DNA of 64,000 nt from Bog-473 sp963742035. Its GTDB lineage: Bacteria > Actinomycetota > Acidimicrobiia > Acidimicrobiales > RAAP-2. The stretch lies in contig CAVUKH010000006.1 in the NCBI GenBank assembly GCA_963742035.1, positions 1 to 64,000 of the forward strand, in the 5' to 3' direction. The notes beneath the pieces were generated by a model. The model made no database searches. It saw only the letters and a program-made list of their open reading frames with translations, and was not told the DNA's origin. Each line of letters starts with the position of its first letter. Position 1 is the stretch's first letter. Below, piece after piece: positions 8,706 through 17,488 of this stretch. Position numbers and translations under genes: made by a program.

Positions 8706-9796
8706 CTGCGGTGACGGCGCCGGCGCTGGAGCATCCGAGTCCGCGTCGACTGCCCGAACTGCACCCGTTGTCCTTCTCACTGCCGGCGGCGCTCGAGGCG
8801 CCGGCGCCGCCCGAGTATCGTGGCATGACCCGCGACGCCGTCCGCATGCTCGTGGCAACCAAGTCCGACGGCGCTCTGGTGCATTCGACCTTCTCCGAGC
8901 TCCCCCGCTTCCTCGACGAAGGCGATCTGGTGGTCATCAACACATCAGGGACGCTCGCCGCCGAAATCGACGGCCTCGCGACGGATGGGTCGGCGGTACA
9001 GGTGCACCTCTCGACCCAGCTGCCCGCCGGTCTGTGGACCATAGAGGTGCGACGCGACGGGCAGGCGCACCTGGGTGCCAGGGCGGGCGAGCACATCGAG
9101 CTGCCCGACGGAGGCCGTGTCTCCCTCCTGGCGCCCTACTCGCCCGGCCCCGGGGGCCTCGGCGTCCGGCTCTGGATCTCCAGCGTCGAGACGCCCGAGC
9201 GCCTGTACAGCTTCTTGGCCCGCCACGGCCGCCCGATCCGCTACGGCTATGTGCAGGGGAGCTATCCGATCGGCGCCTACCAGAACGTCTACGCCACCGA
9301 TCCGGGTTCCGCCGAGATGCCGAGCGCCGGTCGACCCTTCACGCCCGAGGTGCTCACCCGGCTGGTGTCCAAGGGCGTGGGCGTTGCACCGCTGCTGTTG
9401 CACACGGGGGTCGCCTCCCTCGAGGCGAGCGAGCCGCCGTACGCCGAGTACTTCAGGGTTTCGCTGCCGACAGCACATCGCATCAACGACACCCGGCGTT
9501 CCGGTGGGCACGTGATCGCGGTCGGGACGACGGTGGTGCGTGCGCTCGAGTCCGTGGTCGACGACCATGGCCACGTGCACCCGAGCGAAGGCTGGACCGA
9601 GACGGTCGTCTCACCCGAGCACCCCGTGCGCTCCATCGACGGGTTCCTGACCGGCTGGCACGAGCCCGAGGCCTCCCATCTCGCCATGCTCGAGGCGATT
9701 GCGGGGCGATCGCTGCTCGAGGCCTCCTACGCCGCCGCCCTCGAAGAGGGCTACCTCTGGCACGAGTTCGGCGACGTGCACCTCATCCTGCCGTGA
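8702..9796 (+). CDS. QueA-like S-adenosylmethionine:tRNA ribosyltransferase-isomerase family protein
   Basis: 364-residue member of the QueA family, whose founding enzyme moves the ribosyl group of SAM onto 7-aminomethyl-deazaguanine in tRNA to form epoxyqueuosine. Recognisable blocks are the N-terminal DEGDLVVINTSGTL, YQNVYATDPGSAEMPSAGRPF, the core INDTRRSGGHVIAVGTTVVRALES, and FLTGWHEPEASHLAMLEAIAG near the end. Several positions differ from classical QueA: for example LLLHTGVASLEAS where E. coli-type enzymes have LHVGLGTFxPV. No other queuosine gene is in the window. It may be a paralogue with a different substrate. It is coupled by 4-bp overlaps to the SDR before and the regulator after it. 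Confidence 0.85.
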   Translation: MTAVTAPALEHPSPRRLPELHPLSFSLPAALEAPAPPEYRGMTRDAVRMLVATKSDGALVHSTFSELPRFLDEGDLVVINTSGTLAAEIDGLATDGSAVQVHLSTQLPAGLWTIEVRRDGQAHLGARAGEHIELPDGGRVSLLAPYSPGPGGLGVRLWISSVETPERLYSFLARHGRPIRYGYVQGSYPIGAYQNVYATDPGSAEMPSAGRPFTPEVLTRLVSKGVGVAPLLLHTGVASLEASEPPYAEYFRVSLPTAHRINDTRRSGGHVIAVGTTVVRALESVVDDHGHVHPSEGWTETVVSPEHPVRSIDGFLTGWHEPEASHLAMLEAIAGRSLLEASYAAALEEGYLWHEFGDVHLILP

Positions 9797-10497
9797 CCCG
9801 CGAACCCGCCCCTGCCGCCGACGTCGTCCAGCCCGAGTCACCGCTGCAACAGCTGCCGACCACCCGGCGGGCCATCTTGAACCTGCTGAAGCGCCAGGGC
9901 CCCTTGGACGCGTCCGCCGTGGCCGACGCCCTCTCTCTCACTCCGGCCGCCGTCCGTCTGCAACTGAGCCACCTCGAGGAGGACGGGCTCCTCACGCATC
10001 GGGACGAGATCGCCGGAGGAGCGCGCCGAGGGCGGCCCCGTCATGTCTACGAGCTCACGTCGGCGGCCGAGGCGCTGTACCCGAAGCGCTACGGAGACCT
10101 CACGACAGAGCTTCTCGGGTATCTGGGCGGACCTGGCGCCACCCAGGTCGACGATCTGTTCGAGCAGCGGCGCCAGCGGCGGGTCGCCGGTGCGTTGCCC
10201 AAGACGGCGCACCGTCCCTTCGACGAGCAGGTGGCGGCGTTGACCTCCATCCTCGACGAGGACGGCTACCTGGCCGAGGCGGAGCGGCTCCCCGACGGCA
10301 GCTGGCGTATCACCGAGCACAATTGCGCCATCCTCACGGTCGCCCATGGCTTTTCGCAGGCGTGTTCGAGCGAACTCGCCTTTATCCGGGATGCGCTTCC
10401 CGGGGCGGAAGTGCGGCGAGTGGCGCACATCATGGACGGGGCGCACGTATGCGCGTACGTCGTCAGCCCGCCGAGGTCGTCGAGTCTGCCGATCTGA
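9793..10497 (+). CDS. SufR-like winged-helix regulator with Cys cluster
   Basis: Cytosolic DNA-binding protein of 234 residues. Residues about 22-95 form an ArsR/DeoR-type winged helix (RRAILNLLKRQGPLDASAVADALSLT, then VRLQLSHLEEDGLL). The C-terminal half has Cys178 in HNCAIL, Cys191 after exactly 12 residues, and Cys220 after 28 more (HVCAYV). This matches the SufR pattern CX12CX13CX14C except that the third Cys is Ala, leaving three Cys to hold an Fe-S cluster. SufR normally represses the suf Fe-S assembly operon; no suf gene is visible here. GTG start overlaps the QueA-like stop. Its last 35 bp overlap the convergent ACT gene. Autoregulation through the palindrome at 7926 is inferred. Confidence 0.82.
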   Translation: MTREPAPAADVVQPESPLQQLPTTRRAILNLLKRQGPLDASAVADALSLTPAAVRLQLSHLEEDGLLTHRDEIAGGARRGRPRHVYELTSAAEALYPKRYGDLTTELLGYLGGPGATQVDDLFEQRRQRRVAGALPKTAHRPFDEQVAALTSILDEDGYLAEAERLPDGSWRITEHNCAILTVAHGFSQACSSELAFIRDALPGAEVRRVAHIMDGAHVCAYVVSPPRSSSLPI

Positions 10498-10723
10498 TCT
10501 CGAGGACGGTCGCACCGTCCACTTCGTGGATCTCGCTCTGAAGCAGCTCGACCAGGTGCTGCCCACCGATCTCGACCACGAACTCGTCGACGGCGTGACC
10601 CTCGTCGCGCTCCAAGATGTTGATCGCCACGATGTCGCCCCCGACGGCCCCGATCCTGCTGGCGACCAGGCCCAACGCACCCGGCCGGTCCGGCAGCGCG
10701 ATCCGTACGACGTAGCCAGCCAT
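10463..10723 (-). CDS. ACT domain protein
   Basis: 86-residue stand-alone ACT domain, the fold that binds amino acids or other small ligands. It begins AGYVVRIALPDRPGALGLVASRIGAVGGDIVAI, the typical first strand, Pro-Gly turn and helix, then VDEFVVEIGG and a final VDGATVLEI strand. It has no attached enzyme domain, so it is probably a regulatory subunit or sensor; partner unknown. The ATG at 10723 fits the domain start; a GTG 9 bases upstream is possible. Its 3' end overlaps that of the convergent SufR-like gene. Confidence 0.8.
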   Translation of the reverse strand: MAGYVVRIALPDRPGALGLVASRIGAVGGDIVAINILERDEGHAVDEFVVEIGGQHLVELLQSEIHEVDGATVLEIRSADSTTSAG

Positions 10724-10836
10724 GGCGCACAACTTAGGCGCTCAATGTGAACTGCTTGTTTCAGATTGCTTACGAATCACCGCAGTCACGCCCGGTATGC
10801 AGGGCATTTGCACAGGGGCATATACGCTCGATCCAT

Positions 10837-11562
10837 TCAGCCCGGGGCCACGCTCGCCCGGGCTGGAACGTATTCGTCGATGTATTCACGCTCGGACAGG
10901 CGGGCGATCTCGTGCATGAGACGGTCGGTGAACGACCGACATTCGGTGTGATCGTGGTTGGCCAGCGGGTCGTCGGGGTCCTCCGGCGGGTCCATCTGCA
11001 TCGGCGCGCCGAAGCGGATGATGACGGTCTTGAAGGGCCGCATGAAGTTGGCGTTCACCGGTTGCACATCGACGGTCCCGATCACGCCCACCGGGACGAC
11101 GGGCACGCCACATTCACGCGACAACCTGGTGACGCCGGTGCGTCCTTTGTGCACGTAGGGGTCGAGCGTGCGGGTGCCCTCCGGGTACAGGCCGAGAATG
11201 TGACCTTTTCCGAGGACGTCGTTGCGAGCCGTGTCCAGCGCGCGCTCCGACGCACTACCCCCGGTGCGCCGGATCGGGATCTGCCCGGCGGCCCGGAAGA
11301 ACCACGCTGTCTTCCAGGAGTCGAAGTATTCCGCCTTGGCGAGGAAGGTGACCTTACGCCGGACGACCAAGGGAATGAAGAAGGAGTCGCAGAACGACTG
11401 GTGGTTGGCCGCCAACACGACAGGACCGTGTGTGGGGATGTTCTCCCGGCCTTCTACCTTCACGCGCCAGAGGACGAAGAAGATCGGGGTCAGGATCGCC
11501 TTGAGCACCCAGTACGTCACATGCCAAAGGTACCCCCGACGGGCGCCGCCCGCACCGGCCAT
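10837..11562 (-). CDS. plsC: 1-acyl-sn-glycerol-3-phosphate acyltransferase (PlsC family)
   Basis: Membrane-associated acyltransferase of phospholipid synthesis, adding the second acyl chain to lysophosphatidate. In 241 residues it has the catalytic HX4D box as NHQSFCD, the substrate-binding GLYPEGTRTLD, and VPVVPVGVIGT. A hydrophobic N-terminal stretch (YWVLKAILTPIFFVLW) is the likely membrane contact. It is a single gene between an ACT protein and a divergent SMP-30 gene. Family membership is secure; the exact acyl acceptor is not shown. Confidence 0.88.
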   Translation of the reverse strand: MAGAGGARRGYLWHVTYWVLKAILTPIFFVLWRVKVEGRENIPTHGPVVLAANHQSFCDSFFIPLVVRRKVTFLAKAEYFDSWKTAWFFRAAGQIPIRRTGGSASERALDTARNDVLGKGHILGLYPEGTRTLDPYVHKGRTGVTRLSRECGVPVVPVGVIGTVDVQPVNANFMRPFKTVIIRFGAPMQMDPPEDPDDPLANHDHTECRSFTDRLMHEIARLSEREYIDEYVPARASVAPG

Positions 11563-11615
11563 GGGCTGTGCTCAACTGCAGTGCCGGAGTCCCGCAGGCA
11601 TGGAGGTGCGAGAGC

Positions 11616-12494
11616 ATGACGAGTGAAACCCTGAGCGCCGAGCCTTTCGTCTCCGGCCTCTTCTTCGGCGAATGCCCTCGCTGGCACGACGGCCGCCTCT
11701 GGTACTCGGACTTCTTCGACCATGCCGTCTTCTCCGTCTCGCCCGATGGTGAGCGCCGGGTGGAGGTGGCGTTCGACGGTGAGCCGGCGGGCCTGGGCTG
11801 GCTCCCCGACGGCCGCCTCCTCTTCAACTCCCGCCTCGACCGCGTCATCTTCCGCCGCGAGCCGGACGGGACGCTCGTGGAGCACGGCGACCTGCGCCCC
11901 TGGGCCACGTGGCACGCCAACGACATGGTGGTGGCGGCAAACGGGCAGGCCTACTCGGGCAACTTCGGTTTCGACCTCGACGGCCTCTCCGACGGGACCG
12001 TGGACGCGAGTGCGATCGCCCCCGCGTCGCTGATCCGCGTCGACCCCGACGGCACCACGCACGAAGCCGCTGACGGCCTGCAGTTCCCGAACGGCGCGGT
12101 CATCACCGACGACGGTGCCACGCTCATCATCGCCGAGAGCTTCGGCGGGCAGTTGAGCGCATTCGACCGCGACGCCGGCGGCACGCTCGCCGATCGAAGG
12201 GTGTGGGCGACGCTCAAAGGCGTTGCCCCGGACGGCATCTGCCTGTGTGCCGACGGGTCCGTCTGGGTCGCCAACGCGCTGGCGGCCGAATGCGTGCGCG
12301 TCGCCGAGGGCGGTGAGGTCCTCGAGCGCGTGACGACCTCGAGGAACTGCTACGCCTGCATGCTGGGCGACGACGACCGCCGCACGCTCTACCTGGTCAC
12401 CGCGGTCGACAGCAATGCCTCCGCGGCGCGGGCGACCCGCGACGGCGCGATCGAGAAGGTACGCACAACGGTGCCGGGTGCCGGCCTGCCGTGA
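11616..12494 (+). CDS. SMP-30/gluconolactonase/LRE family protein
   Basis: Six-bladed beta-propeller hydrolase of 292 residues, predicted to open sugar or other lactones with a divalent metal. The metal-site motifs are recognisable: GECPRWHDGRLWYSDFF near the N-terminus (metal Glu), WHANDMVVAANGQAYSGNFGFD, QFPNGAVITDDG, and PDGICLCADGSVWVANA with the typical PDG loop. The start was taken at ATG 11616 because GGAGGTG lies 9 bases before it; an in-frame upstream extension lacks homology. It overlaps the SGNH hydrolase gene by 4 bp (GTGA), suggesting co-expression. Confidence 0.88.
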   Translation: MTSETLSAEPFVSGLFFGECPRWHDGRLWYSDFFDHAVFSVSPDGERRVEVAFDGEPAGLGWLPDGRLLFNSRLDRVIFRREPDGTLVEHGDLRPWATWHANDMVVAANGQAYSGNFGFDLDGLSDGTVDASAIAPASLIRVDPDGTTHEAADGLQFPNGAVITDDGATLIIAESFGGQLSAFDRDAGGTLADRRVWATLKGVAPDGICLCADGSVWVANALAAECVRVAEGGEVLERVTTSRNCYACMLGDDDRRTLYLVTAVDSNASAARATRDGAIEKVRTTVPGAGLP

Positions 12495-13450
12495 ACCTGA
12501 TCGGACACCGCCTCGGGGGCGGTGGAAACGCACGGCGGCGCCGACTCGGGCCGCTCGTGATGGCTGGCGCGGCCTTCATGGTGGGGGCCACCTCCATGCT
12601 CGTTGGCCTCTGGTCCCCCCCTCCGGCCGGAGCGACCACGACCACCGCTCCCCCTTACCTCCTGGCGCTGGGAGGATCGGCCTCGGTCGGCTTCCAACCG
12701 ACGGCCGCCCATCCGCGCGGGCAACGGACGGACGACGGCTATGCCGAGGACCTCGTGCCACTGGAGCGGCACAGATGGCCGGGGCTGGCGGTCGTCCACC
12801 TTGGTTGTCCGGGCGCCACGACCGCCACCATGCTGCTGGGCGGCGGCCACTGCCGCTACGCGCAGGGCGATCAGCTGCGTGCCGCGCAGGCGTTTCTGCG
12901 CGGCCATCCTTCGACGGTACTGGTCACGGTCGATCTCGGCTTCAACGACCTGCTCCGGTGCCTGCACCACGAGGTCGTCCACGCCTCGTGCGTCGACAGG
13001 AAGCTCACCATGGTGCACGACCAGCTGACGCGGATCCTCGAAGGGATCGAGGCAGCGACCCCTGCCGGCGCCCGCATCGTCGGCGTCGGGCACTACGACC
13101 CCTACCTCGGGGACTATTTCAGGGGCTCGGGGGGGCAGGCCTTCGCGATTGCCAGCCTCAACGTCATGGAGCGGCTCGACGCCACCCTCCGGTCCGATTA
13201 CACCGCAGCCCGGGAGCCGATCGCCGACGTGGCCGCAGCCTTCGAGCTCTCCGATCGTCAGCACGTGCGGTGGTCCGGCCTGCCCACCGTGCCCACGGAC
13301 GTGGCGCGCACCTGCGCCCTCACGTGGATGTGTGACCGGCCTCCGCTCGGCCACAACCTGCACCCCGACGACGCCGGTTACCGCGCCATCGCCTCGGCCA
13401 TTGCGGCGGCCGTCTCCGGTTCCCCCAAAAGGGCGGGCGCCCGCGACTGA
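12491..13450 (+). CDS. Secreted SGNH/GDSL-family hydrolase
   Basis: 319-residue esterase-like protein with an N-terminal signal (RRRRLGPLVMAGAAFMVGATSM then GLWSPPPAGA). Block I is degenerate, GGSASVGF instead of GDS-L, keeping the nucleophile Ser. Block III is DLGFNDLL and block V is GHNLHPDDAGY with the catalytic Asp and His. It is exported and so could trim acyl or acetyl esters from cell-wall or secreted polymers. Its last 73 bp overlap the 3' end of the convergent membrane acyltransferase gene, an intimate pairing of an acyl-transferring and an acyl-hydrolysing candidate. Confidence 0.8.
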   Translation: MNLIGHRLGGGGNARRRRLGPLVMAGAAFMVGATSMLVGLWSPPPAGATTTTAPPYLLALGGSASVGFQPTAAHPRGQRTDDGYAEDLVPLERHRWPGLAVVHLGCPGATTATMLLGGGHCRYAQGDQLRAAQAFLRGHPSTVLVTVDLGFNDLLRCLHHEVVHASCVDRKLTMVHDQLTRILEGIEAATPAGARIVGVGHYDPYLGDYFRGSGGQAFAIASLNVMERLDATLRSDYTAAREPIADVAAAFELSDRQHVRWSGLPTVPTDVARTCALTWMCDRPPLGHNLHPDDAGYRAIASAIAAAVSGSPKRAGARD

Positions 13451-14649
13451 CCCGCGGTGGTGCCGTTTTCCGCATCGGCCACTCGGGGCACCGGGTCGAT
13501 CGGCATGGCTGTCGAGCCACGGCGCCACGGCACCCTGGACCGCCCGGTGAGGGGCTTCGCCAGCGGCGTGCGGGCCAAGAGCTCCGTCAGTGCGATACAG
13601 GCAAGGAAGACGAGCACCACCGTGATCATGCTGACCAACGGCCAGGGCAGGTCGGCATTGAGATGCTGCCAGCCGAGCCAGCTCAGGATCGTGATGCACA
13701 GGACCTGGGACAGATAGATCCCGTAGGAGTTGTCCGAGCCCGATTGCACGACAGCCCGGGTCCGTCTCGATCGCCGGCGGTGGACCAGGGCCACGCCGAC
13801 CAGGTAGATGCAGGCGATGGCGCCGACATTGAATGGGATCACGATCGGCTGGAAGGGATCGGAGCTCGACCCGAGCCAGGAGACCACATGGTCGGCTGCC
13901 AGGTAGTACCAGACCTCGGCGGCGACTGCCGCCGCCACCGTGGCCGACACAACGAGCACCACGTGCGAGCGGAGCCAGTCGTGGAACTCGTCGAGGTGCA
14001 CGGCGACCACCATGCCGGCCACCAGATAGAACTGGTACGAGGTGACCTCGCGCGTGGCCCAGTAACCCTGCAGAAAGCCTGGCACCAGGCCCCAGTGCAT
14101 GGTGGACACCAGCACGATCTGTACGAGACCGCTGGCCAGCAGCAGGAGCCCGTGGTATCCGGCGGTGCGACGCACGAGTACCAGCAGCAGGGGGAACAAG
14201 GCGTAGAACTCCAGCAGCACGAGCAGGTAGTAGAGCTGGTAGTAGCCGGTGCCGAGGAGATAGAGCAGGTGGACCGTGTCTGCCCTCGGTGTCCCGTGCT
14301 CACTCGGGAGACCGACCAGGAAATAGATGACGGTCCAGCAGAGGTAGGGCACTGCGACCAGGGCGAAACGGCGACGCCAGAACGTGCGATGGTCGATGCC
14401 CGGCAGGTCCCGGACGCTGTAGGCCAACATGCAGGCCGAGACGAAGAGGAAGGCCTCCCGCGTGACGTGCAGCAGTTGCAGTGACGCCCCGACGGTCAGC
14501 GCTGCCGCCACGGGCGCGAAGAAGAGAAGGGTGTGGGTCGACACCACGCCCGCCTGCTTGACGGGCCGCATGGCGTCAATGTGGTCGAGCCGCTTACGGG
14601 TGCCCCGGACGGGCTGCGCCGGCGAGAGCGGCGACTCGACCGTCGTCAC
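13378..14649 (-). CDS. Membrane acyltransferase, acyltransferase-3 family
   Basis: 423-residue integral membrane protein with about ten hydrophobic segments, of the AT3 type that moves acyl groups onto sugars, lipids or peptides across the membrane. Features seen are the N-terminal THTLLFFAP helix, RRRFALVAVPYLCWTVIYF (conserved Arg-rich loop and helix), and GYYQLYYLLVLLEFYALFPLLLVLVRR. A soluble tail of about 60 residues follows the last helix. The GTG start overlaps the ligase stop, so this is the last gene of the ComA operon. It is a paralogue of the acyltransferase at 18295-19533, sharing the YYQLYxxxVLLxxYAxFPLxLxVLR block. Confidence 0.82.
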   Translation of the reverse strand: MTTVESPLSPAQPVRGTRKRLDHIDAMRPVKQAGVVSTHTLLFFAPVAAALTVGASLQLLHVTREAFLFVSACMLAYSVRDLPGIDHRTFWRRRFALVAVPYLCWTVIYFLVGLPSEHGTPRADTVHLLYLLGTGYYQLYYLLVLLEFYALFPLLLVLVRRTAGYHGLLLLASGLVQIVLVSTMHWGLVPGFLQGYWATREVTSYQFYLVAGMVVAVHLDEFHDWLRSHVVLVVSATVAAAVAAEVWYYLAADHVVSWLGSSSDPFQPIVIPFNVGAIACIYLVGVALVHRRRSRRTRAVVQSGSDNSYGIYLSQVLCITILSWLGWQHLNADLPWPLVSMITVVLVFLACIALTELLARTPLAKPLTGRSRVPWRRGSTAMPIDPVPRVADAENGTTAGQSRAPALLGEPETAAAMAEAMAR

Positions 14650-16277
14650 TGAAGATCGAACGTGTACAGGACGGGCACCTCTGGGGTCCCGAGCACGTGG
14701 CGCTTGACCTTGCCCGTGGCACCGGCCGGCAGCCGCTCCACGACACAGAGGGCCACCGGCCGACGGACGCGCACGAGGTCTCGTTCCAGGACCTTGGACA
14801 GACGCTCCGCCGCCTCGCCGGCCGCCCTGTGGTCAGGCGGCTCGTCACCCGCGACACCGTCGGGGGCCCGGAGGACGACGAACGCCACGGGCACCTGCCC
14901 CATCTCGAGATCGTCCCGACCAACGACGGCCACGGCGGCGACCATGGGGTCGGCGCCGATGACTTCCTCCACCTCCTTCGGCAGGACCTTCTCGCCCCCG
15001 CGGTTGATCACGTCGTCGATCCGGGCATCGAGGTAGACGAACCCGTCGGCGTCCTTGTGTCCCAGGTCGCCCGTGCGCAACCAGCCGTCGGGATGGAAGC
15101 GATCAAGATGCGTCGCGCCGACATAGCCTGCGATCACCGACACCCCCCGGATCTCGACGTGGCCGATGTGGAACTCCGGCGCCTCAAGGCGGCTCCCGAC
15201 CGGCTCGGTCTGGCGCACGATCCGCAGCTCCACTCCGACGGGCAGCCCGACGGATCCGGGACGCCGAGGCTGGGAGAGCGGGTGTGCCGTGATCTGGCTG
15301 GCCGCCTCGGTCATGCCGTAGGTCTCGAGCACCGGGATCCCCGTGCTCGCCTCGAACCGGTCGGCCACGACCACCGGCAGCGGCGCCGAGGCCGACCGGA
15401 CGAACCGGATCCCGCTGGGCACGGTCTCGCCCGGCCGCAGGGTGCCGAGGCGCGAAATGATGGCGGGTACCGCGTTGATCCACGTGATCGACCGCTCCGC
15501 CATCAGCTCCCAGAAGCCGCCCCGGTGGAAACGGTCGTCGAGAACGAGGCTGGAACCGGCCAGCAGGCTCGAGAGCAGGCCCACGACCTCGGCGTTGATG
15601 TGGAAGAGCGGCAGCGGATTGAAGCCGCGGTCCGCGGGGCCGAGCTCCAGATGCGAGGCCACGCAACGCGCCGTATGGAGCAGCTTGTCCTGACCCAAGC
15701 GGACCACCTTGGGCGCCCCGGTGGTGCCGGACGACGACAGCACGACGCCGCCGGCTCCGGCGGGCTGGGGTGCCGTTGCCCCCGGACGCGTCACGCGCTC
15801 GTCCTGCAGCTGGTCCACGCGGTCGAGCTCGATCCATTCGCTCCCTATGCCGGCCGGGACGGGGCGGTCGGCCAACACGACGTCGACGCCGCTCCGAGCC
15901 AGGGTGGCACCAAGCCCACCACTGCCTCTCGCCGGCAGTGACGGGTCGACTGGTGCCACCCACAGCCCGGCGCTCACGCACCCGAGGAACACGTCCGCGA
16001 ACTCCATCGGGTCGTCGACGACGAGGCCGATAGTGGAGAGGCCGCGGGCGCGCACAGCGCTGAGCAGGGCGCGCCACCGCTCCATGCTCCCCTCCAACTG
16101 ACGGAAGGTCATCGCTACGTCGGCTCGCGCGTGCTCGACATAGGTCTGCTCGCCCAACAGCACCGAGCGGGCGCGGATGACGTCGCACAGAGGGACGGAC
16201 GGCTCGGGCGCGGGTGCAGCCCCCAGGACGGGTCGTTCGTCGACGGCACCACTCGTTCTGGCGGCGACGGCCTGCAT
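14646..16277 (-). CDS. AMP-forming acyl-CoA synthetase/ligase (ANL superfamily)
   Basis: Activates a carboxylic acid as acyl-adenylate and usually as a CoA thioester. In 543 residues: P-loop-like LSSSGTTGAPKVV, the aromatic/adenine motif ETYGMTEAASQI, the hinge region GWLRTGDLGHKDADGFVYLDARIDDVINRGGEKV, and the catalytic C-terminal Lys in PAGATGKVKRHVL. The acid is unknown. Operon position behind ComA and a phosphatase makes sulfolactate or a derivative an interesting candidate, by inference only. The start ATG overlaps the stop of the VOC gene and its own stop overlaps the acyltransferase start. Confidence 0.88.
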   Translation of the reverse strand: MQAVAARTSGAVDERPVLGAAPAPEPSVPLCDVIRARSVLLGEQTYVEHARADVAMTFRQLEGSMERWRALLSAVRARGLSTIGLVVDDPMEFADVFLGCVSAGLWVAPVDPSLPARGSGGLGATLARSGVDVVLADRPVPAGIGSEWIELDRVDQLQDERVTRPGATAPQPAGAGGVVLSSSGTTGAPKVVRLGQDKLLHTARCVASHLELGPADRGFNPLPLFHINAEVVGLLSSLLAGSSLVLDDRFHRGGFWELMAERSITWINAVPAIISRLGTLRPGETVPSGIRFVRSASAPLPVVVADRFEASTGIPVLETYGMTEAASQITAHPLSQPRRPGSVGLPVGVELRIVRQTEPVGSRLEAPEFHIGHVEIRGVSVIAGYVGATHLDRFHPDGWLRTGDLGHKDADGFVYLDARIDDVINRGGEKVLPKEVEEVIGADPMVAAVAVVGRDDLEMGQVPVAFVVLRAPDGVAGDEPPDHRAAGEAAERLSKVLERDLVRVRRPVALCVVERLPAGATGKVKRHVLGTPEVPVLYTFDLQ

Positions 16278-16684
16278 CAGTACATCATCCTGTGGTCGGC
16301 ATAGTGCTTGAACTCCACCAGGTTGTCGGAGGGGTCGCGCAGCACGAAGGTTCGGTGCACCTCGACCAGCCCATCGAAGCGGGTGCTCACGTCGGCGAAG
16401 AGCTCGATCTTGCGTTGCACGCAGAGGTGGTACAGCGCGTCGAAGTCGTCACCCTCGCGGAACGTGACACCGAAGTGCCTCGGGTACAGACGGAGTTCGG
16501 TGGCGGGCGGCCGGGGATGCTCGTCGAGGTGGCAGACCAGCTGGTCCCCGAAGAAGTCGATCGTGACGCGGTCGGCGTACCGGCGTGCCAGCTTGCACCC
16601 CAACGAGCCCACGTAGAACGCCTCCGCCTCGTCCAGGTCGTGGACCGGGATGGCCAAGTGGAAGACGTCACGACTCTCCCTCAC
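16277..16684 (-). CDS. VOC-fold protein in the ComA operon
   Basis: 135-residue vicinal-oxygen-chelate (glyoxalase/dioxygenase fold) protein. It opens DVFHLAIPVHDLDEAEAFYV, has RHFGVTFREGDDFDAL, and ends FVLRDPSDNLVEFKHYAD. Candidate metal ligands His and Glu are in AIPV/HFGV and LVEFKH. VOC members include isomerases, lyases and dioxygenases, so chemistry cannot be read from sequence. I chose GTG 16684 because it forms a GTGA overlap with the ComA stop and the domain starts there; an in-frame extension upstream covers the end of comA. Confidence 0.82.
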   Translation of the reverse strand: MRESRDVFHLAIPVHDLDEAEAFYVGSLGCKLARRYADRVTIDFFGDQLVCHLDEHPRPPATELRLYPRHFGVTFREGDDFDALYHLCVQRKIELFADVSTRFDGLVEVHRTFVLRDPSDNLVEFKHYADHRMMY

Positions 16685-17457
16685 GAGACTGCACTCTCGA
16701 AACACTCGAGCGTGTCGGCCCGGAGTCCGAGGCGGATCGTCTCGAGACCGAGCAGCGACGTCGAGGACACGTTGCCCAGGTTGACGTCCGAACCGATTCG
16801 CTGCACGAAGTAGCACTGCAACCGGGTCGACGGCGCCTCGAAGAGCAGGCGCGCCGGATCGACGTCGCTGGTCAGGATCTCCTCAATGAGCCCGAAGCGG
16901 AGCTCCCCGTTCGGCCGGCAGATGCCGGAGCTGCCGCTCTCGCGGGACTCCAGCGTGACCAGGAAGGCTCCGGCTTCGAGATCCTCGTGGATGCACTCGA
17001 TCCAGCGGTCGGGCGCCAGGAGTTCCGACCGCTCCGAGTCCTTGAAACCCACCTCGGATACCACATCGAACTCGTCGGACAGTTTCCGCACGTACCCGGC
17101 CTTCTCGAGGTGGGAGAGGGCAATGGTCCCGTTCGAGACCTCCACGTACCGGCAGCCGTAACTCTCACACAGGTCGCGGTAATCGTCGAAGCGGTCCTGC
17201 AGCACGAACTTCTCGAACAGGGTCCCGCCGAAGTAGAAGTCGACCCCGATGTCCCTCAGCACGTCGATCTTGCGCTGCAGGTCGGCAGTCACGATCGCCG
17301 TGCCCCAACCGAACTTCACGAAATCAAGGAATTCGGCGCCGCTTTCCACCACGTCCTGGAACTGACGCGTCGGCAAGCCGCCGTCGACCATCATCGTCAG
17401 GCCCTCGGTTCTCGGCTTGCTGCTTCTCGGTGGAAGTTGCAACATCGTTGGTCGCAT
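16681..17457 (-). CDS. comA: Phosphosulfolactate synthase (ComA family)
   Basis: The family joins sulfite to phosphoenolpyruvate to give (2R)-phospho-3-sulfolactate, the first step of coenzyme M and sulfolactate synthesis. The 258-residue protein carries the family blocks GLTMMVDGGLPT, LDFVKFGWGTAIV, DFYFGGTLFEKFV, RYVEVSNGTIAL, VVSEVGFKDSE (usual form SEVGKKD) and a late ESRESGSSGICR. The ATG at 17457 has GAGGAG six bases upstream. It lies 31 bp after a histidine phosphatase and overlaps the VOC gene. Bacterial homologues occur in sulfolactate and coenzyme M pathways, but no other coenzyme M gene is seen here. Function on sulfite and PEP is inferred from the family. Confidence 0.85.
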   Translation of the reverse strand: MRPTMLQLPPRSSKPRTEGLTMMVDGGLPTRQFQDVVESGAEFLDFVKFGWGTAIVTADLQRKIDVLRDIGVDFYFGGTLFEKFVLQDRFDDYRDLCESYGCRYVEVSNGTIALSHLEKAGYVRKLSDEFDVVSEVGFKDSERSELLAPDRWIECIHEDLEAGAFLVTLESRESGSSGICRPNGELRFGLIEEILTSDVDPARLLFEAPSTRLQCYFVQRIGSDVNLGNVSSTSLLGLETIRLGLRADTLECFESAVS

Positions 17458-17488
17458 CACATGCTCCTCGCTGTCTGTCTCGACTGTC

